Source: Brevibacterium pigmentatum (GTDB lineage: Bacteria > Actinomycetota > Actinomycetes > Actinomycetales > Brevibacteriaceae). From it: a DNA stretch of 64,000 bases. Every line of letters starts with the position of its first letter. The first letter of the stretch is position 1. The stretch covers positions 3,782,001-3,846,000 of the forward strand of contig NZ_CP050153.1 of assembly GCF_011617465.1 (NCBI RefSeq), in the 5' to 3' direction. The position numbers and the translations under genes were made by a program. The notes under the pieces are model-generated. The model searched no databases. It was given only the letters and a program-made list of their open reading frames with translations, and was not told where the DNA came from. Shown piece after piece: positions 9,226-18,550 of this stretch.

Positions 9226-9801
9226 ATGCAGCCCATCGAACTTCCGCTGACCACTGACCGACTGCGCCTGCGCTCGTATCGCGAGACCGACGCCGAGGCG
9301 CACCTTCCGATCTATTCTCGCGAGGACGTCTCCCGGTTCCTCCTCCAAGATCCCTGGACCCCCGAGGTGGCCGAGACCGAGATCGCCAAACGCCTCACCC
9401 GCACTGGACTCGAGACCGAATCCCGTACCCTGGCGCTGGTCATCGAGACCGCCGACGGTCTCGATTCCCTTGAAGGCTCACGCGTCATCGGCGATATCGC
9501 GCTGTGGCTCGAAGACGGCAGTGATGAGAAAGCGGAGATCGGCTGGATCCTCGATCCGGCCGCCAGCGGCCACGGCTTCGCCACCGAAGCGGCCATCGCC
9601 GTCCTCAACGTCGCCTTCGATCACTACGGCCTCCACCGGGTATTCGCACAGATGGACTCGCGGAACACAGCCTCGGCGAAGTTGGCTCGCAGGATCGGTA
9701 TGCGCGAGGAAGCACATCTGCGCAAGGACTGGTGGTCGAAGGGCGAGTGGACCGACACCCTCATCTTCGGAATGCTCGCCAGTGACAGGCAGACGGCTTG
9801 A
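9226..9801 (+). CDS. GNAT N-acetyltransferase, RimJ/RimL type
   Basis: This 191-residue protein has the Acetyltransf_3 layout. It opens with LTTDRLRLRSYRETDAEAH, has IGDIALWL for strand 4 and EIGWILDPAASGHGFATEA for motif A with acetyl-CoA-binding Gly residues. NTASAKLARRIGMREEAHL forms motif B. This branch acetylates ribosomal protein N-termini, antibiotics or small amines; the substrate is unknown. The ATG at 9226 is preceded by a poor ribosome site (cagagtggg), but the N-terminus matches the family. The gene stands alone. Confidence 0.85.
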   Translation: MQPIELPLTTDRLRLRSYRETDAEAHLPIYSREDVSRFLLQDPWTPEVAETEIAKRLTRTGLETESRTLALVIETADGLDSLEGSRVIGDIALWLEDGSDEKAEIGWILDPAASGHGFATEAAIAVLNVAFDHYGLHRVFAQMDSRNTASAKLARRIGMREEAHLRKDWWSKGEWTDTLIFGMLASDRQTA

Positions 9802-9934
9802 GTGATCTCTGACTCTTTGCTCAGGGGTCCGTCTACTGCCTCCTTGTCCATATGAGATTCTGAGATGGCCGTGGGGCCGAGACAGAACGCGGGTTCGGAG
9901 GGTGGCCTCGGGCAGTCGAGAGTAAAGGACACCC

Positions 9935-11365
9935 ATGGTTTCAGCCGACGAGCACGGGGAGAACGCAGGCCTGAAAAGAGGCCTGACTGCTCGCCATATC
10001 CGTTTCATGGCCCTCGGCTCGGCCATCGGCACCGGCCTCTTCATGGGCTCCTCGGAGTCGATCCAATCGGCCGGACCTGCCGTACTTCTGGCCTACATCA
10101 TCGGCGGCGCCGCCGTCTTCATGGTCATGCGCGCACTCGGCGAACTCGTCGTCCGCCACCCCGTCTCCGGCTCCTTCGGCCAATACGCCTCCCACTACCT
10201 CCACCCGTTCGCAGGGTTCCTCGTCGGCTGGACCTTCGCCTTCGAAATGGTCCTCGTCGCCGTCTTCGACGCCACCGCGATCGGCGTGTACATGGGCTTC
10301 TGGTTCCCCGAGGTGCCACGGTGGATCTGGGTGCTCGCCGTGGTGTTCTTCATTGCGGCGATCAACATGATCGGAGTGAAGGTCTTCGGTGAGCTTGAGT
10401 TCTGGTTCGCGCTCATCAAGATCGTCACGATCATCGCCCTCATCGCCTCAGGCATCGCGATCATCATCTTCGGCTTCGGCATCGCCGACCACGACCATAT
10501 GGGACCGCAGGCCCTGTTCGACCACGGCGGCTTCTTCCCCAATGGGATCTGGGGTCTGCTCACTTCGTTCACCATTGTCATGTTCGCCTTCGGCGGCGTC
10601 GAAATCATCGGCGTCACCGCTGGAGAGGCGCAGAACCCGAAGAAGGTGATCCCGGCAGCCATCAATTCGGTGCCGGTGCGCATCCTGCTGTTCTACGTGC
10701 TCACCCTCGGCGTCATCATGTGCATCCTGCCGTGGAACCAGATCACCTCCGACGTCAGTCCCTTCGTCGCGATCTTCGACTCCGTCGGTTTCACGGCAGC
10801 CGCTGCCGTCCTCCAAGTCGTCCTCATCACTGCGGCGCTGTCTGCGATGAACGCCGATATCTACGGCGCCGGCCGGATGCTCCATGGGCTGGCTGAACAG
10901 GGGCAGGCCCCACGGTCCTTCGCCCGCACCTCCTGCAATGGCGTGCCCGTGATGACAGTCATCACCATGGTCGTCGCCCTGCTCGTCGGAGTGCTTCTCA
11001 ATTACCTCTACCCCGACCAGGCTCTGTTCCTGCTCGGGGCACTGGCCACCTTCGCCACGCTGCTGGTCTGGCTGGTCATCCTCGCCGTCCACCTTCGGAT
11101 GAAACGCGTGATCACCCGGGAGAACCGTCTGCCCAGCGAATTCCCCGTGCCTTTATGGCCCCTCGGTTCCTGGCTCACCGTGGCATTCATTCTCTTCGTG
11201 CTGGTCATGGTCGGCATCGTCCCCGACTCGCGCCCGGCGCTGTGGGTCGGCCTGCTGTGGGCTCTCGCCCTGTGGCTGTGCTACCTCGCGTTCGTCCGCG
11301 GGGACGGTCGCCGACCCCACGAACTCAGTGACGGCACCGAGCCCATGGGGTCCTCGGCGAACTGA
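9935..11365 (+). CDS. Amino acid permease (AAT family, APC superfamily)
   Basis: This 476-residue protein has 12 predicted transmembrane helices. It begins RGLTARHIRFMALGSAIGTGLFMGSSESIQSAGPAV, the AAT-family signature around helix 1, with GELVVRHPVSGSFGQYA between helices 2 and 3. GAP1/CycA/ProY-type proteins of this group are proton symporters for neutral or aromatic amino acids, proline, GABA or D-serine/D-alanine; the substrate cannot be assigned. AAAGGA lies 6 bases upstream of the ATG. The next gene is convergent, 36 bases away. Confidence 0.9.
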   Translation: MVSADEHGENAGLKRGLTARHIRFMALGSAIGTGLFMGSSESIQSAGPAVLLAYIIGGAAVFMVMRALGELVVRHPVSGSFGQYASHYLHPFAGFLVGWTFAFEMVLVAVFDATAIGVYMGFWFPEVPRWIWVLAVVFFIAAINMIGVKVFGELEFWFALIKIVTIIALIASGIAIIIFGFGIADHDHMGPQALFDHGGFFPNGIWGLLTSFTIVMFAFGGVEIIGVTAGEAQNPKKVIPAAINSVPVRILLFYVLTLGVIMCILPWNQITSDVSPFVAIFDSVGFTAAAAVLQVVLITAALSAMNADIYGAGRMLHGLAEQGQAPRSFARTSCNGVPVMTVITMVVALLVGVLLNYLYPDQALFLLGALATFATLLVWLVILAVHLRMKRVITRENRLPSEFPVPLWPLGSWLTVAFILFVLVMVGIVPDSRPALWVGLLWALALWLCYLAFVRGDGRRPHELSDGTEPMGSSAN

Positions 11366-11401
11366 TGCCTCAGCTCGTGGCACCCCAGGCCCCGCCCCGT
11401 C

Positions 11402-12136
11402 TCACGGCGTCCGACGCCGAAGGGTGAGCGAACCGACGATGACGGCGCCGACGATCCAGCAGGCGATGAAGAGCACTCTCAGCCAGATATAGGCGGTGTC
11501 CTCGTCACCGGTCGACACCGCGTCCAGTGCATCGATCGCGTGCGAGAGCGGCAGCCAGTCGCCGATCACCTCGAGCACATCGGGCAGCTGATCACGCGGG
11601 AGGAAGATCCCGCCGAGCAGGATCTGCGGGAACACGAAGACGGGCATGAACTGCACGACCTGGAACTCGGTACGTGCAAAAGCGCTGGCCAGCAGGCCCA
11701 AAGCCGTACCAAGCAGCGCATCGGCGATCGCCACGACGAAGAGCAGCCAGACCGGCCCTTCGATCTCCAGACCGCACACCAGGGTCGCGTAGCCGACGGC
11801 CACGGCCGTCTGCACGACGGCAAGCAGTCCGAACGCCAAGGTGTAGCCGAGGATGAAGTCACCGCGCCCCAACGGCATCGACAGCAGCCTCTCGAGCGTT
11901 CCGCTGCGGCGTTCGCGCAGGGTCGCGATGCTGGTGACGAGGAACATGACGATGAACGGGAAGAGCGCAAGCATCGCCGGCCCGATATCGGCGAACACCT
12001 CGGTCTCATCGAAGATCCACGCCACCAGGCCGATCAGGAGGCTCGGGACGATGAGCAGCAGGGCGATCGTGCGCGGATCATTCCGGATCTGGACCAGGAC
12101 GCGTCCCGTTGTCGCCAGAGTGCGCATCGGGTTCAT
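11402..12136 (-). CDS. ABC-2 type permease
   Basis: This 244-residue protein has six predicted helices and the ABC2_membrane layout: an N-terminal DPRTIALLLIVPSLLIGL, then SIATLRERRSGTLERLLSMPLGRGDFILGY, and VFPQILLGGIFLPRDQLPDVL near helix 5. Proteins of the DrrB/NodJ type export drugs, lipids or polysaccharide. Its start overlaps the stop of the upstream ATPase gene by 4 bases. It is the last gene of a probable TetR-ATPase-permease unit on the minus strand. Confidence 0.9.
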   Translation of the reverse strand: MNPMRTLATTGRVLVQIRNDPRTIALLLIVPSLLIGLVAWIFDETEVFADIGPAMLALFPFIVMFLVTSIATLRERRSGTLERLLSMPLGRGDFILGYTLAFGLLAVVQTAVAVGYATLVCGLEIEGPVWLLFVVAIADALLGTALGLLASAFARTEFQVVQFMPVFVFPQILLGGIFLPRDQLPDVLEVIGDWLPLSHAIDALDAVSTGDEDTAYIWLRVLFIACWIVGAVIVGSLTLRRRTP

Positions 12137-12951
12137 CGCCGACCTCCCTTTTCCGCGCCGCGGACCCTGCCAACGCGACCGCCTCGCGAGAGCAGATGGG
12201 TCCCCGATCGCCGGCTCCGCCCGGAAGATCCCCTTCCAGTCGTGTCCGCTTCGATGATGTCGAGGAACGCTTCTTCCGCCGAGGCGGCCCCCGTGCTGGA
12301 GAGCAGATCGCGCGGTGTCGTATCGGCGATGATCGCGCCCTCCCGCATGAGCAGCAGTCGGTCACAGCGTGTGGCCTCATCCATGACGTGGCTCGAGACC
12401 AGCAGCGTCGTTCCCTCCTCGGCGAGGCCGCGGAAGAGGTCCCACAGATCACTGCGCAGCACAGGATCGAGACCCACGGTCGGTTCGTCGAGGACCAACA
12501 GGTCCGGGGATCCGAGCATCGCCGCGGCCAGTGACACTCGGTTGGCCTGACCTCCGGAGAGCGTCCGTGCCAGCTGATCGGCTTGCCCTGTCAGGTCCGT
12601 GCGTTCGAGGACTCGGTCGACATCGGTCTTCGGAGTGCCCTGCACTCGTGCGAAGTAGCGCAGATTCGCCCGCACGCTGAGGTCGTCATAGATGCTCGCC
12701 GACTGCGTCATATAGCCGACTCGATGGCGCAGATCTGCCGATCCGGCAGGTCGGCCCAGCACCTGGACCCGTCCGCCTGCGACGATCTGGACCCCGACGA
12801 CGGCCCGCATGAGTGTCGTCTTTCCGCTGCCGCTGGGCCCCAACAGCCCGACGATCGCGCCCCTGGGCAACTCGAGGTCCAGTGAGTCGATCACTGTCTT
12901 TCGACCCCTGCGGATCGTCAGACCTCGTGCCTCCACCGAATTATTCATCAT
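12133..12951 (-). CDS. ABC transporter ATP-binding protein (drug/ABC-2 export)
   Basis: This 272-residue ATPase has Walker A GPSGSGKTTLM at about residues 38-48, signature LSGGQANRVSLAAAML, Walker B LLVLDEPTVGLDP and H-loop LLVSSHVMDEATR. It is DrrA-like. The protein opens MMNNSV with no clear ribosome site, so the second Met or leaderless translation is possible. The tail after residue 245 is Arg/Gly-rich and unlike the family. It works with the permease downstream. Confidence 0.92.
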   Translation of the reverse strand: MMNNSVEARGLTIRRGRKTVIDSLDLELPRGAIVGLLGPSGSGKTTLMRAVVGVQIVAGGRVQVLGRPAGSADLRHRVGYMTQSASIYDDLSVRANLRYFARVQGTPKTDVDRVLERTDLTGQADQLARTLSGGQANRVSLAAAMLGSPDLLVLDEPTVGLDPVLRSDLWDLFRGLAEEGTTLLVSSHVMDEATRCDRLLLMREGAIIADTTPRDLLSSTGAASAEEAFLDIIEADTTGRGSSGRSRRSGTHLLSRGGRVGRVRGAEKGGRR

Positions 12952-13059
12952 GTGCTGAATATGACACCCGAGGGCGCTTCGGTCAAGGGTTCTCAGGGAG
13001 AGATTTCATGACTGCCGCCCCACCGCTGGTGAGGCGCAATCGTGCTGGAGCCGTTCGGC

Positions 13060-13695
13060 TCACTTCGCGTCGCTGACCCCGTCGAGATGGCCCTGCACGG
13101 CGGGCGACAGGCGTGCAGTGAGATCGTCGACCGACATCGACGCCAGGGGTTCGAGGTCGAGGACGTGGCGAAAAATGAGCGCGCCCGCCATCTGAGTGAG
13201 GACGAGGCTGGCTCGCATGTCAGCCTCGGCACTGTCGACTCCGCTGGCCTCGATCCTGCGCGTCACCGACCCTTTGAGCTCACGCAGCAGAAACTGCCTG
13301 ATCAGACGACCGGCCGCCGAGTCGCTCACTGCAGAGCGCAGAACGGTCACCCCGATCGACTTCACACTCGAGCGCTCCCAGGCGCCGAGCACGGTGCGCA
13401 CCAGAGACTCGCCGAGGCGGTCATCCGGTACGTTCAATGCCGAGCGGACAATGTGGTCGGGTCGAACGGGAAGCTTCACCACCTCGGCGAAGAGGCCGGC
13501 CTTGGACTCGAAGTAATGGTGGACGAGCGCGGAGTCGACCTGGGCACGACGGGCGATGCCGCGCAGGGATGTCTTGTCGTACCCCTTTTCGGCGAATTCG
13601 GCCGAGGCGGCAGCGGTGATCGCCGTTCGCGCATCACTGCCGCTCTCCTTACGCGGGCGCCCCCTCCGACGGGGCCCCGGCTTCACATCCGCCAT
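13060..13695 (-). CDS. TetR-family transcriptional regulator
   Basis: This 211-residue protein has an N-terminal TetR helix-turn-helix (ITAAASAEFAEKGYDKTSLRGIARRAQVDSALVHHYFESKAGLF) at about residues 26-70. The C-terminal ligand domain is of the TetR_C_17-like type (LVRTVLGAWERSSVKSIGVTVLRSAVSD). It stands 108 bases upstream of the ABC-2 exporter genes on the same strand and probably represses them. It is divergent from the aminotransferase gene at 13836. Confidence 0.9.
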   Translation of the reverse strand: MADVKPGPRRRGRPRKESGSDARTAITAAASAEFAEKGYDKTSLRGIARRAQVDSALVHHYFESKAGLFAEVVKLPVRPDHIVRSALNVPDDRLGESLVRTVLGAWERSSVKSIGVTVLRSAVSDSAAGRLIRQFLLRELKGSVTRRIEASGVDSAEADMRASLVLTQMAGALIFRHVLDLEPLASMSVDDLTARLSPAVQGHLDGVSDAK

Positions 13696-13835
13696 GTTTC
13701 CCAGAGTATCGTGAGACCAAACTGCAAAAGGTCTTCACAACGGTCCGCAGGACCGATCAAAGGTCTGGGAAACGGGCCTCTGTTTGGTCAGAACCACCTC
13801 GGCGGGGGTCCTAGCGTGGAGATAGCAGCAGTCGT
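13696..13835. promoter_or_regulatory. Divergent control region with palindromes (TetR / aminotransferase)
   Basis: The gap between the divergent TetR and aminotransferase genes holds the palindrome CGGTCC-GCA-GGACCG at 13741-13755. A 10-base inverted repeat, GTTTCCCAGA at 13696-13705 and TCTGGGAAAC at 13764-13773, encloses it. These are plausible TetR operator elements; no promoter hexamers stand out. Confidence 0.4.
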
Positions 13836-15137
13836 ATGAAAGGTTTTTCGGTTCACATGTTCAGGCAGTCGTCGAAGTTGGCCAATGTCCTCTATGACAT
13901 TCGAGGACCCGTCCTCGAAGAGGCCCAGGCGATGGAAGCCGCCGGGCACACGATCCTCAAGCTCAACATCGGCAACCCTGCCCCCTTCGGATTCGAAGCC
14001 CCCGAGGCGATCGTCCAGGACATCGCCGCGAACCTTCCCGTGACGCAGGGCTATTCCGACTCGCGGGGAATCCTCTCCGCCCGCCGCGCCGTCGTCCAGT
14101 ACTACGAGACCCGCGGCATCCACAATCTCGGCACCGATGAGGTCTTCCTCGGCAACGGGGTCAGCGAACTCATCACCCTGAGCCTGCAGGCGCTGTGCAA
14201 CCCGGAGGACGAGATCCTCGTGCCGGGCCCCGACTATCCGCTGTGGACCGCCTCGGTGGCGCTGTCCGGCGGCACCCCGGTCCACTACCGCTGCGCGGAG
14301 GAGGACGCCTGGCAGCCGGACCTGGCCGACCTCGAATCCCGGATCACCGAGCGCACCCGCGGAATCGTCGTCATCAACCCGAACAACCCGACCGGTGCGG
14401 TGTACTCGAAGGAGACGCTGCAGAAGATCGCCGACATAGCCCGCCGCCACGGCCTCATCGTCTTCTCCGACGAGATCTACGAGAAGATCACCTACAACGG
14501 CGTCGAACTGGTCAATATGGCCACGCTCACCGGTGACGATGTTCTGTGCCTGACCTTCTCCGGACTGTCGAAGGCCTACCGGGTCGCCGGCTACCGCTCC
14601 GGCTGGCTGGCGATCACCGGACCGCTGGACGAAGCGCACAGCTACCTCGAGGGCATCAAACTGCTCGCGAATATGCGCATGTGCTCGAACGTTCCGGCCC
14701 AGCACGCCATCCAAGCGGCCCTGGGCGGAAAGCAGTCGATCGACGACCTCATCCTGCCGACCGGCCGCCTCGGCGCGCAGATGCAGGTCGCCTACGAAGG
14801 ACTCAACTCGATCGACGGCGTCTCGGCCCACCGAGCCGACGGTGCGCTGTACATGTTCGCGAAGCTCGATGTCGAGAAGTTCGGCATCACCGATGACGAA
14901 CAGTTCGCCCTCGACCTGCTGCGCGAACAGAAGATCCTCGTCTCTCACGGCACGGCCTTCAACTGGCCCAAGCCCGATCATTTCCGCCTCGTCACCCTGC
15001 CCTCGGTTGAGGTGCTCACCGAGGCGATCGAACGCCTCGACACGTTCCTCTCCGGCTACCGGCAGGTCGCGTCGACGACGTGCGAGCTGCCCATCGTGCG
15101 CGAGCAGGAGTACGAGGGCGCCCCCGCCGCCGGGTGA
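13836..15137 (+). CDS. PLP-dependent aminotransferase, class I/II (AlaA-like)
   Basis: This 433-residue fold-type I aminotransferase opens SSKLANVLYDIRGPVLEEAQ. ILKLNIGNPAPFGFEAPEAI and VINPNNPTGAVYSKETLQKI are family hallmarks. The PLP Schiff-base lysine is in FSGLSKAYRVAGYRSGWL at about residue 245. The sequence is closest in layout to AlaA/YfbQ-type alanine or broad-specificity aminotransferases that pair glutamate with pyruvate. Two in-frame ATGs (13836 and 13857) are possible; the second matches the usual family N-terminus more closely. The C-terminal 25 residues extend past the fold. Confidence 0.9.
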   Translation: MKGFSVHMFRQSSKLANVLYDIRGPVLEEAQAMEAAGHTILKLNIGNPAPFGFEAPEAIVQDIAANLPVTQGYSDSRGILSARRAVVQYYETRGIHNLGTDEVFLGNGVSELITLSLQALCNPEDEILVPGPDYPLWTASVALSGGTPVHYRCAEEDAWQPDLADLESRITERTRGIVVINPNNPTGAVYSKETLQKIADIARRHGLIVFSDEIYEKITYNGVELVNMATLTGDDVLCLTFSGLSKAYRVAGYRSGWLAITGPLDEAHSYLEGIKLLANMRMCSNVPAQHAIQAALGGKQSIDDLILPTGRLGAQMQVAYEGLNSIDGVSAHRADGALYMFAKLDVEKFGITDDEQFALDLLREQKILVSHGTAFNWPKPDHFRLVTLPSVEVLTEAIERLDTFLSGYRQVASTTCELPIVREQEYEGAPAAG

Positions 15138-15232
15138 GTCCCCGCAGTGAACACCGGAGTCTTCGACGAGGCGGTTGAGTATCAACAGCTGAGGCGGTGG
15201 CTCCGGTGCCCACCGCCTGAGAGACTGGTGCC

Positions 15233-17128
15233 ATGGCAGAGGTTGATGGTGGTCTGAGAACTGTGTCGGCATCCGCTGTGGCCGAAGTCGTGAGGGCCGT
15301 CTCCCGCGGGACCGAGTTCGACCGAGCAGCTGCTGCCCACCGTTTCGGTGACCACCCCGATCTCATCGATGCCTTCTCCGACCTCTCGGCGACCCTGGCC
15401 CGCTGGAAGCAGAAGGACCGCGAGCGCTCAGCCCTGCTCGAAAGCGCCTCGGAACTCATCCGGGTCCGGGATACCAAGAAGCTTCTGCAGAAACTCGTCG
15501 ACCGCGCCCGCACACTCATCGGATGCGACATCGCCTATCTGTCCCAGTACTATCCGGACACCGATGATCTGCGCGTCCAGGCGAGTCGAGGAGCGATATC
15601 GGCCAAGCTCAAGGAGCTTCGAGTACCTCCGGGGGTCGGCCTCGCGGGCCAGGTGGTGCACGACCGCGCGGCACATTGGACTTCGAACTACGACCTCACT
15701 CGCCTGCCCCACGAACGACGCGTCGACTCCGCAGTGAAAGCCGAACACATGGAGTCGCTTCTTGGTGTGCCGATGGTCGTCGACGGTGAAGTGCTCGGTG
15801 CACTCTTCGCCGCCAACCGTTACTCACATGACTTCACGACTGACGAGATCACTCTGCTGTCGGCTCTTGCTGACCACGCCTCCGTGGTGTTGAAGACAGC
15901 GCGTCTGATGGGAGATCTCGCAGAGGCGGCTCGAGCCTCTGCGGAAGCCGAGGAGTCGGCGGCAGCTCAGGCGGGGACCCTCCGACGACTCGTCGAAGTC
16001 GAGGAGCATCTGACGCAGCTCGTCCTGCAGGGTCAAGGCGTCTCGGCCGTCATCAACGTCATCTCCGAAATGCTCGACGCGACTGTGCTCGTCGTCGACA
16101 GCGGACGCCTCGACTCTCCGAGCTTCCCCGACGACGATGACTTCTTTGAGCAAATCACAGTGGCAAGCGCTGATATACACACAGCGCTGAAACACAGCCG
16201 CGAGACGGGGCGAAGCGTGCAAGTCACAGGAGACAGTCAGCTGTATGTCGCCTCGGTGGCTGCCCATCGCCGTCAGCACAGCGGACTGTTCGTCCGCTTC
16301 AACGATCATCCCGCGGCCGGCGATGCGAATATCGTCGCTCAGGCAGCGCAATCACTGGCTCTCATCCGAATGAACGATCAAGCCCGGGCCGATGCCGAGA
16401 ATCGGGTCCGAGGAGAACTCGCCGTCGATATCATTGCCGGCACACGGGACCTCAGCGAACTCGAGGCCCGATCGCGAACCAGCAGCTTCAGTCTCTCCGG
16501 CCCCTGGAGGCTGATGACCATTCAAGGTGATATCGACAGCGTCGACCGGATCGGAGTGCGACTCGTCCGCGTCGAACCACGCATTCTGCTGACTCAGCGA
16601 TCCCCGGGGACCACGATTCTCATCCCCAGTGCCGTGCATCGCGAAAGGCCGACCCTCAATGCCCTGTTCGAGGCGTCAGGTGCCTTCGACAATTCGCTGA
16701 TCGTCATCTCCGACACCGACTATGAACGCACCCAACTGCGCACCGCCGAGGACGAGATGTGGTCGTGCATCCGCATCCTCAACTCGCTCGGCATCCGCCA
16801 GGGAGTACATCTGATCGAAGACTTCGCTCCTTACACTGCGATGTTCGGCACTGCGCCGGAGCAGGTGGTCACGTTCATGGATCGGGTGCTCGACCCATTG
16901 CGCCGCTGGGATCGGCATCATTCGGCCGAACTCCTCTCGACACTGCGGGAGTACTTCGAGTCGGGACTTAACATCCGCAGAACGGCCAGACAGATGTCTG
17001 TCCACGTCAACACCGTCAAGCAACGTCTGGAGAGAGCAGATCTGGTGCTGGGTGAGGAATGGAGGGCCCCGGAGCAGGCGTTCCGCCTTCAAGTCGCCCT
17101 GCGCCTGGACAAGCTGAAGTCGCCCTAG
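15233..17128 (+). CDS. GAF-domain, PucR-type helix-turn-helix activator
   Basis: This 631-residue regulator has an N-terminal helical segment (to ~95) and a GAF domain at about 95-225 (LLQKLVDRARTLIGCDIAYL, LLGVPMVVDGEVLGALFAANR). The central region resembles the PucR GGDEF-like module. The C-terminal PucR/HTH_30 domain is at about 565-625 (LLSTLREYFESGLNIRRTARQM, VHVNTVKQRLERADLVLG). It lies 147 bases upstream of the mevalonate-degradation genes on the same strand and is the likely ligand-sensing activator of that operon. It is not related to the MvaR/NtrC-type activator of Pseudomonas mevalonii. Confidence 0.85.
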   Translation: MAEVDGGLRTVSASAVAEVVRAVSRGTEFDRAAAAHRFGDHPDLIDAFSDLSATLARWKQKDRERSALLESASELIRVRDTKKLLQKLVDRARTLIGCDIAYLSQYYPDTDDLRVQASRGAISAKLKELRVPPGVGLAGQVVHDRAAHWTSNYDLTRLPHERRVDSAVKAEHMESLLGVPMVVDGEVLGALFAANRYSHDFTTDEITLLSALADHASVVLKTARLMGDLAEAARASAEAEESAAAQAGTLRRLVEVEEHLTQLVLQGQGVSAVINVISEMLDATVLVVDSGRLDSPSFPDDDDFFEQITVASADIHTALKHSRETGRSVQVTGDSQLYVASVAAHRRQHSGLFVRFNDHPAAGDANIVAQAAQSLALIRMNDQARADAENRVRGELAVDIIAGTRDLSELEARSRTSSFSLSGPWRLMTIQGDIDSVDRIGVRLVRVEPRILLTQRSPGTTILIPSAVHRERPTLNALFEASGAFDNSLIVISDTDYERTQLRTAEDEMWSCIRILNSLGIRQGVHLIEDFAPYTAMFGTAPEQVVTFMDRVLDPLRRWDRHHSAELLSTLREYFESGLNIRRTARQMSVHVNTVKQRLERADLVLGEEWRAPEQAFRLQVALRLDKLKSP

Positions 17129-17275
17129 TAGCAATGTGTGTCCTAAGGAGCTGTTTTCTAGCGCTAGGTCTGTCCGGAACGGACATAGGACCGTCGCGTC
17201 CGCAGTGATTGACTGATCTCTGCGGAGGAGCCGACAGCCGTTGTCGGCCGATGACGACCTGACTGGAGACACACG
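17129..17275 (+). promoter_or_regulatory. Control region of the mevalonate operon
   Basis: This 147-base gap before the HMG-CoA reductase gene contains two perfect palindromes: CTAGCGCTAG at 17158-17167 and TGTCCG-GAA-CGGACA at 17171-17185. They are only 3 bases apart, about 90 bases before the start codon. They could be binding sites for the GAF/PucR regulator or a leader hairpin. Confidence 0.45.
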
Positions 17276-18550
17276 ATGGCAGAGACCAGCCGAATTGCCG
17301 ACTTCCGGAATATGCCGGTCGACGAGCGCAGGACAGCCGTCGCGGATGTGCTCGGAACTGACGTCGATCTGTTCTCCCAGGTCAATTCGGACTCCTTCGG
17401 CCCGGACGACGCCGCCAACCTCAGCGAGAACGTCTTCGGTGTGTTCTCCCTGCCACTCGGCGTGGCCACCAACTTCACTATCAACGGCACCGACGTGCTC
17501 GTTCCCATGGCAACCGAAGAAGCCTCGGTCATCGCCGCCGCCAGCAATGCGGCCCGGATCGCTCGCCCCCAGGGCGGGTTCTCCACCAGTTCGACCGAAC
17601 CCGTCATGCAGGCGCAGATCCAGCTCATCAACGTTGCCGATCCACATGCCGCGCGTACACGGATCCTTGAACGCCAAGCAGAGATCATCGACCTGGCGAA
17701 CGATCAGGACCCCAAGCTCGTCGAGGTCGGCGGCGGGGTCAAGGGCCTTGAGGTCCGTCTCGTCGAAGCGAGGACAGCGACCTATGTTCTCGTTCACCTC
17801 CTCGTCGACGTCCGAGACGCGATGGGGGCGAACGCCGTCAATACCATGGCGGAAGCCGTCTCCGGGACCGTGGCGGCCATCGCCGAAGGCGACGCGCTGC
17901 TGCGCATCCTCACCAACAAGGCCGACCGTCGCCTGTCCCGCGCACGCGCAGTCTTCGACAGAGACCTGCTCGGCGGGGACGAGGTCATCGACAACATCCT
18001 CCATGCCTACGAGCTCGCGGCTGCCGATCCCTATCGGGCGGCCACGCACAACAAAGGCATCATGAACGGCATCTCGGCGGTCGTCCTCGCTACCGGAAAC
18101 GATACTCGCGCGGTCGAAGCGGGAGCTCATTCCCACGCGGTTGTCGATGGCCGCTACTCCTCCCTGTCGACATTCGAGAAGAATGCCGATGGCGACCTGG
18201 TCGGCACCCTCGAGATGCCGATACCCGTCGGACTCGTCGGCGGAGCCACCAGGGTTCATCCTGCTGCACGCGCCGCTCTGCAGATCGCGGAGGTCTCGAC
18301 CGCCCAAGATCTCGCCGAAATGGTCGTCGCCGCCGGCTTGGCTCAGAACCTCGCCGCCCTGCGGGTCCTCGCCACCGAAGGCGTTCAGCGCGGACACATG
18401 TCCCTGCATGCGAAGAACCTCGCCGCGTCTGCCGGAGCGACAGCCGAGGAGACCACGATCATCGTCAATCGACTGATTGAGGAGAAGGCCTTCCGGTTCG
18501 ATCGTGTGCAGTCCATCCTCGATGAGCTCAGGTCGGGAGGTTCGCAGTGA
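17276..18550 (+). CDS. mvaA: Degradative (class II) hydroxymethylglutaryl-CoA reductase
   Basis: This 424-residue enzyme oxidises mevalonate plus CoA to HMG-CoA with NAD+ in catabolism. Class II catalytic residues known from Pseudomonas mevalonii (Glu83, Lys267, Asp283, His381) have counterparts in MATEEASVIAAAS (Glu81/82), NKGIMNGI (Lys260), GNDTRAV (Asp276) and QRGHMSLHA (His374). DAMGANAVNTMAE at 181-193 is the substrate/nucleotide motif. The soluble, class II form without a membrane anchor, and coupling by GTGA overlap to HMG-CoA lyase, argue for breakdown rather than isoprenoid synthesis. No other mevalonate-pathway kinase is nearby. Confidence 0.92.
   Translation: MAETSRIADFRNMPVDERRTAVADVLGTDVDLFSQVNSDSFGPDDAANLSENVFGVFSLPLGVATNFTINGTDVLVPMATEEASVIAAASNAARIARPQGGFSTSSTEPVMQAQIQLINVADPHAARTRILERQAEIIDLANDQDPKLVEVGGGVKGLEVRLVEARTATYVLVHLLVDVRDAMGANAVNTMAEAVSGTVAAIAEGDALLRILTNKADRRLSRARAVFDRDLLGGDEVIDNILHAYELAAADPYRAATHNKGIMNGISAVVLATGNDTRAVEAGAHSHAVVDGRYSSLSTFEKNADGDLVGTLEMPIPVGLVGGATRVHPAARAALQIAEVSTAQDLAEMVVAAGLAQNLAALRVLATEGVQRGHMSLHAKNLAASAGATAEETTIIVNRLIEEKAFRFDRVQSILDELRSGGSQ

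Noticed and set aside
8936..9257. Short frames in the gap before the acetyltransferase
   Set aside because: Neither strand shows a family match or a start signal; one frame overlaps the acetyltransferase start.
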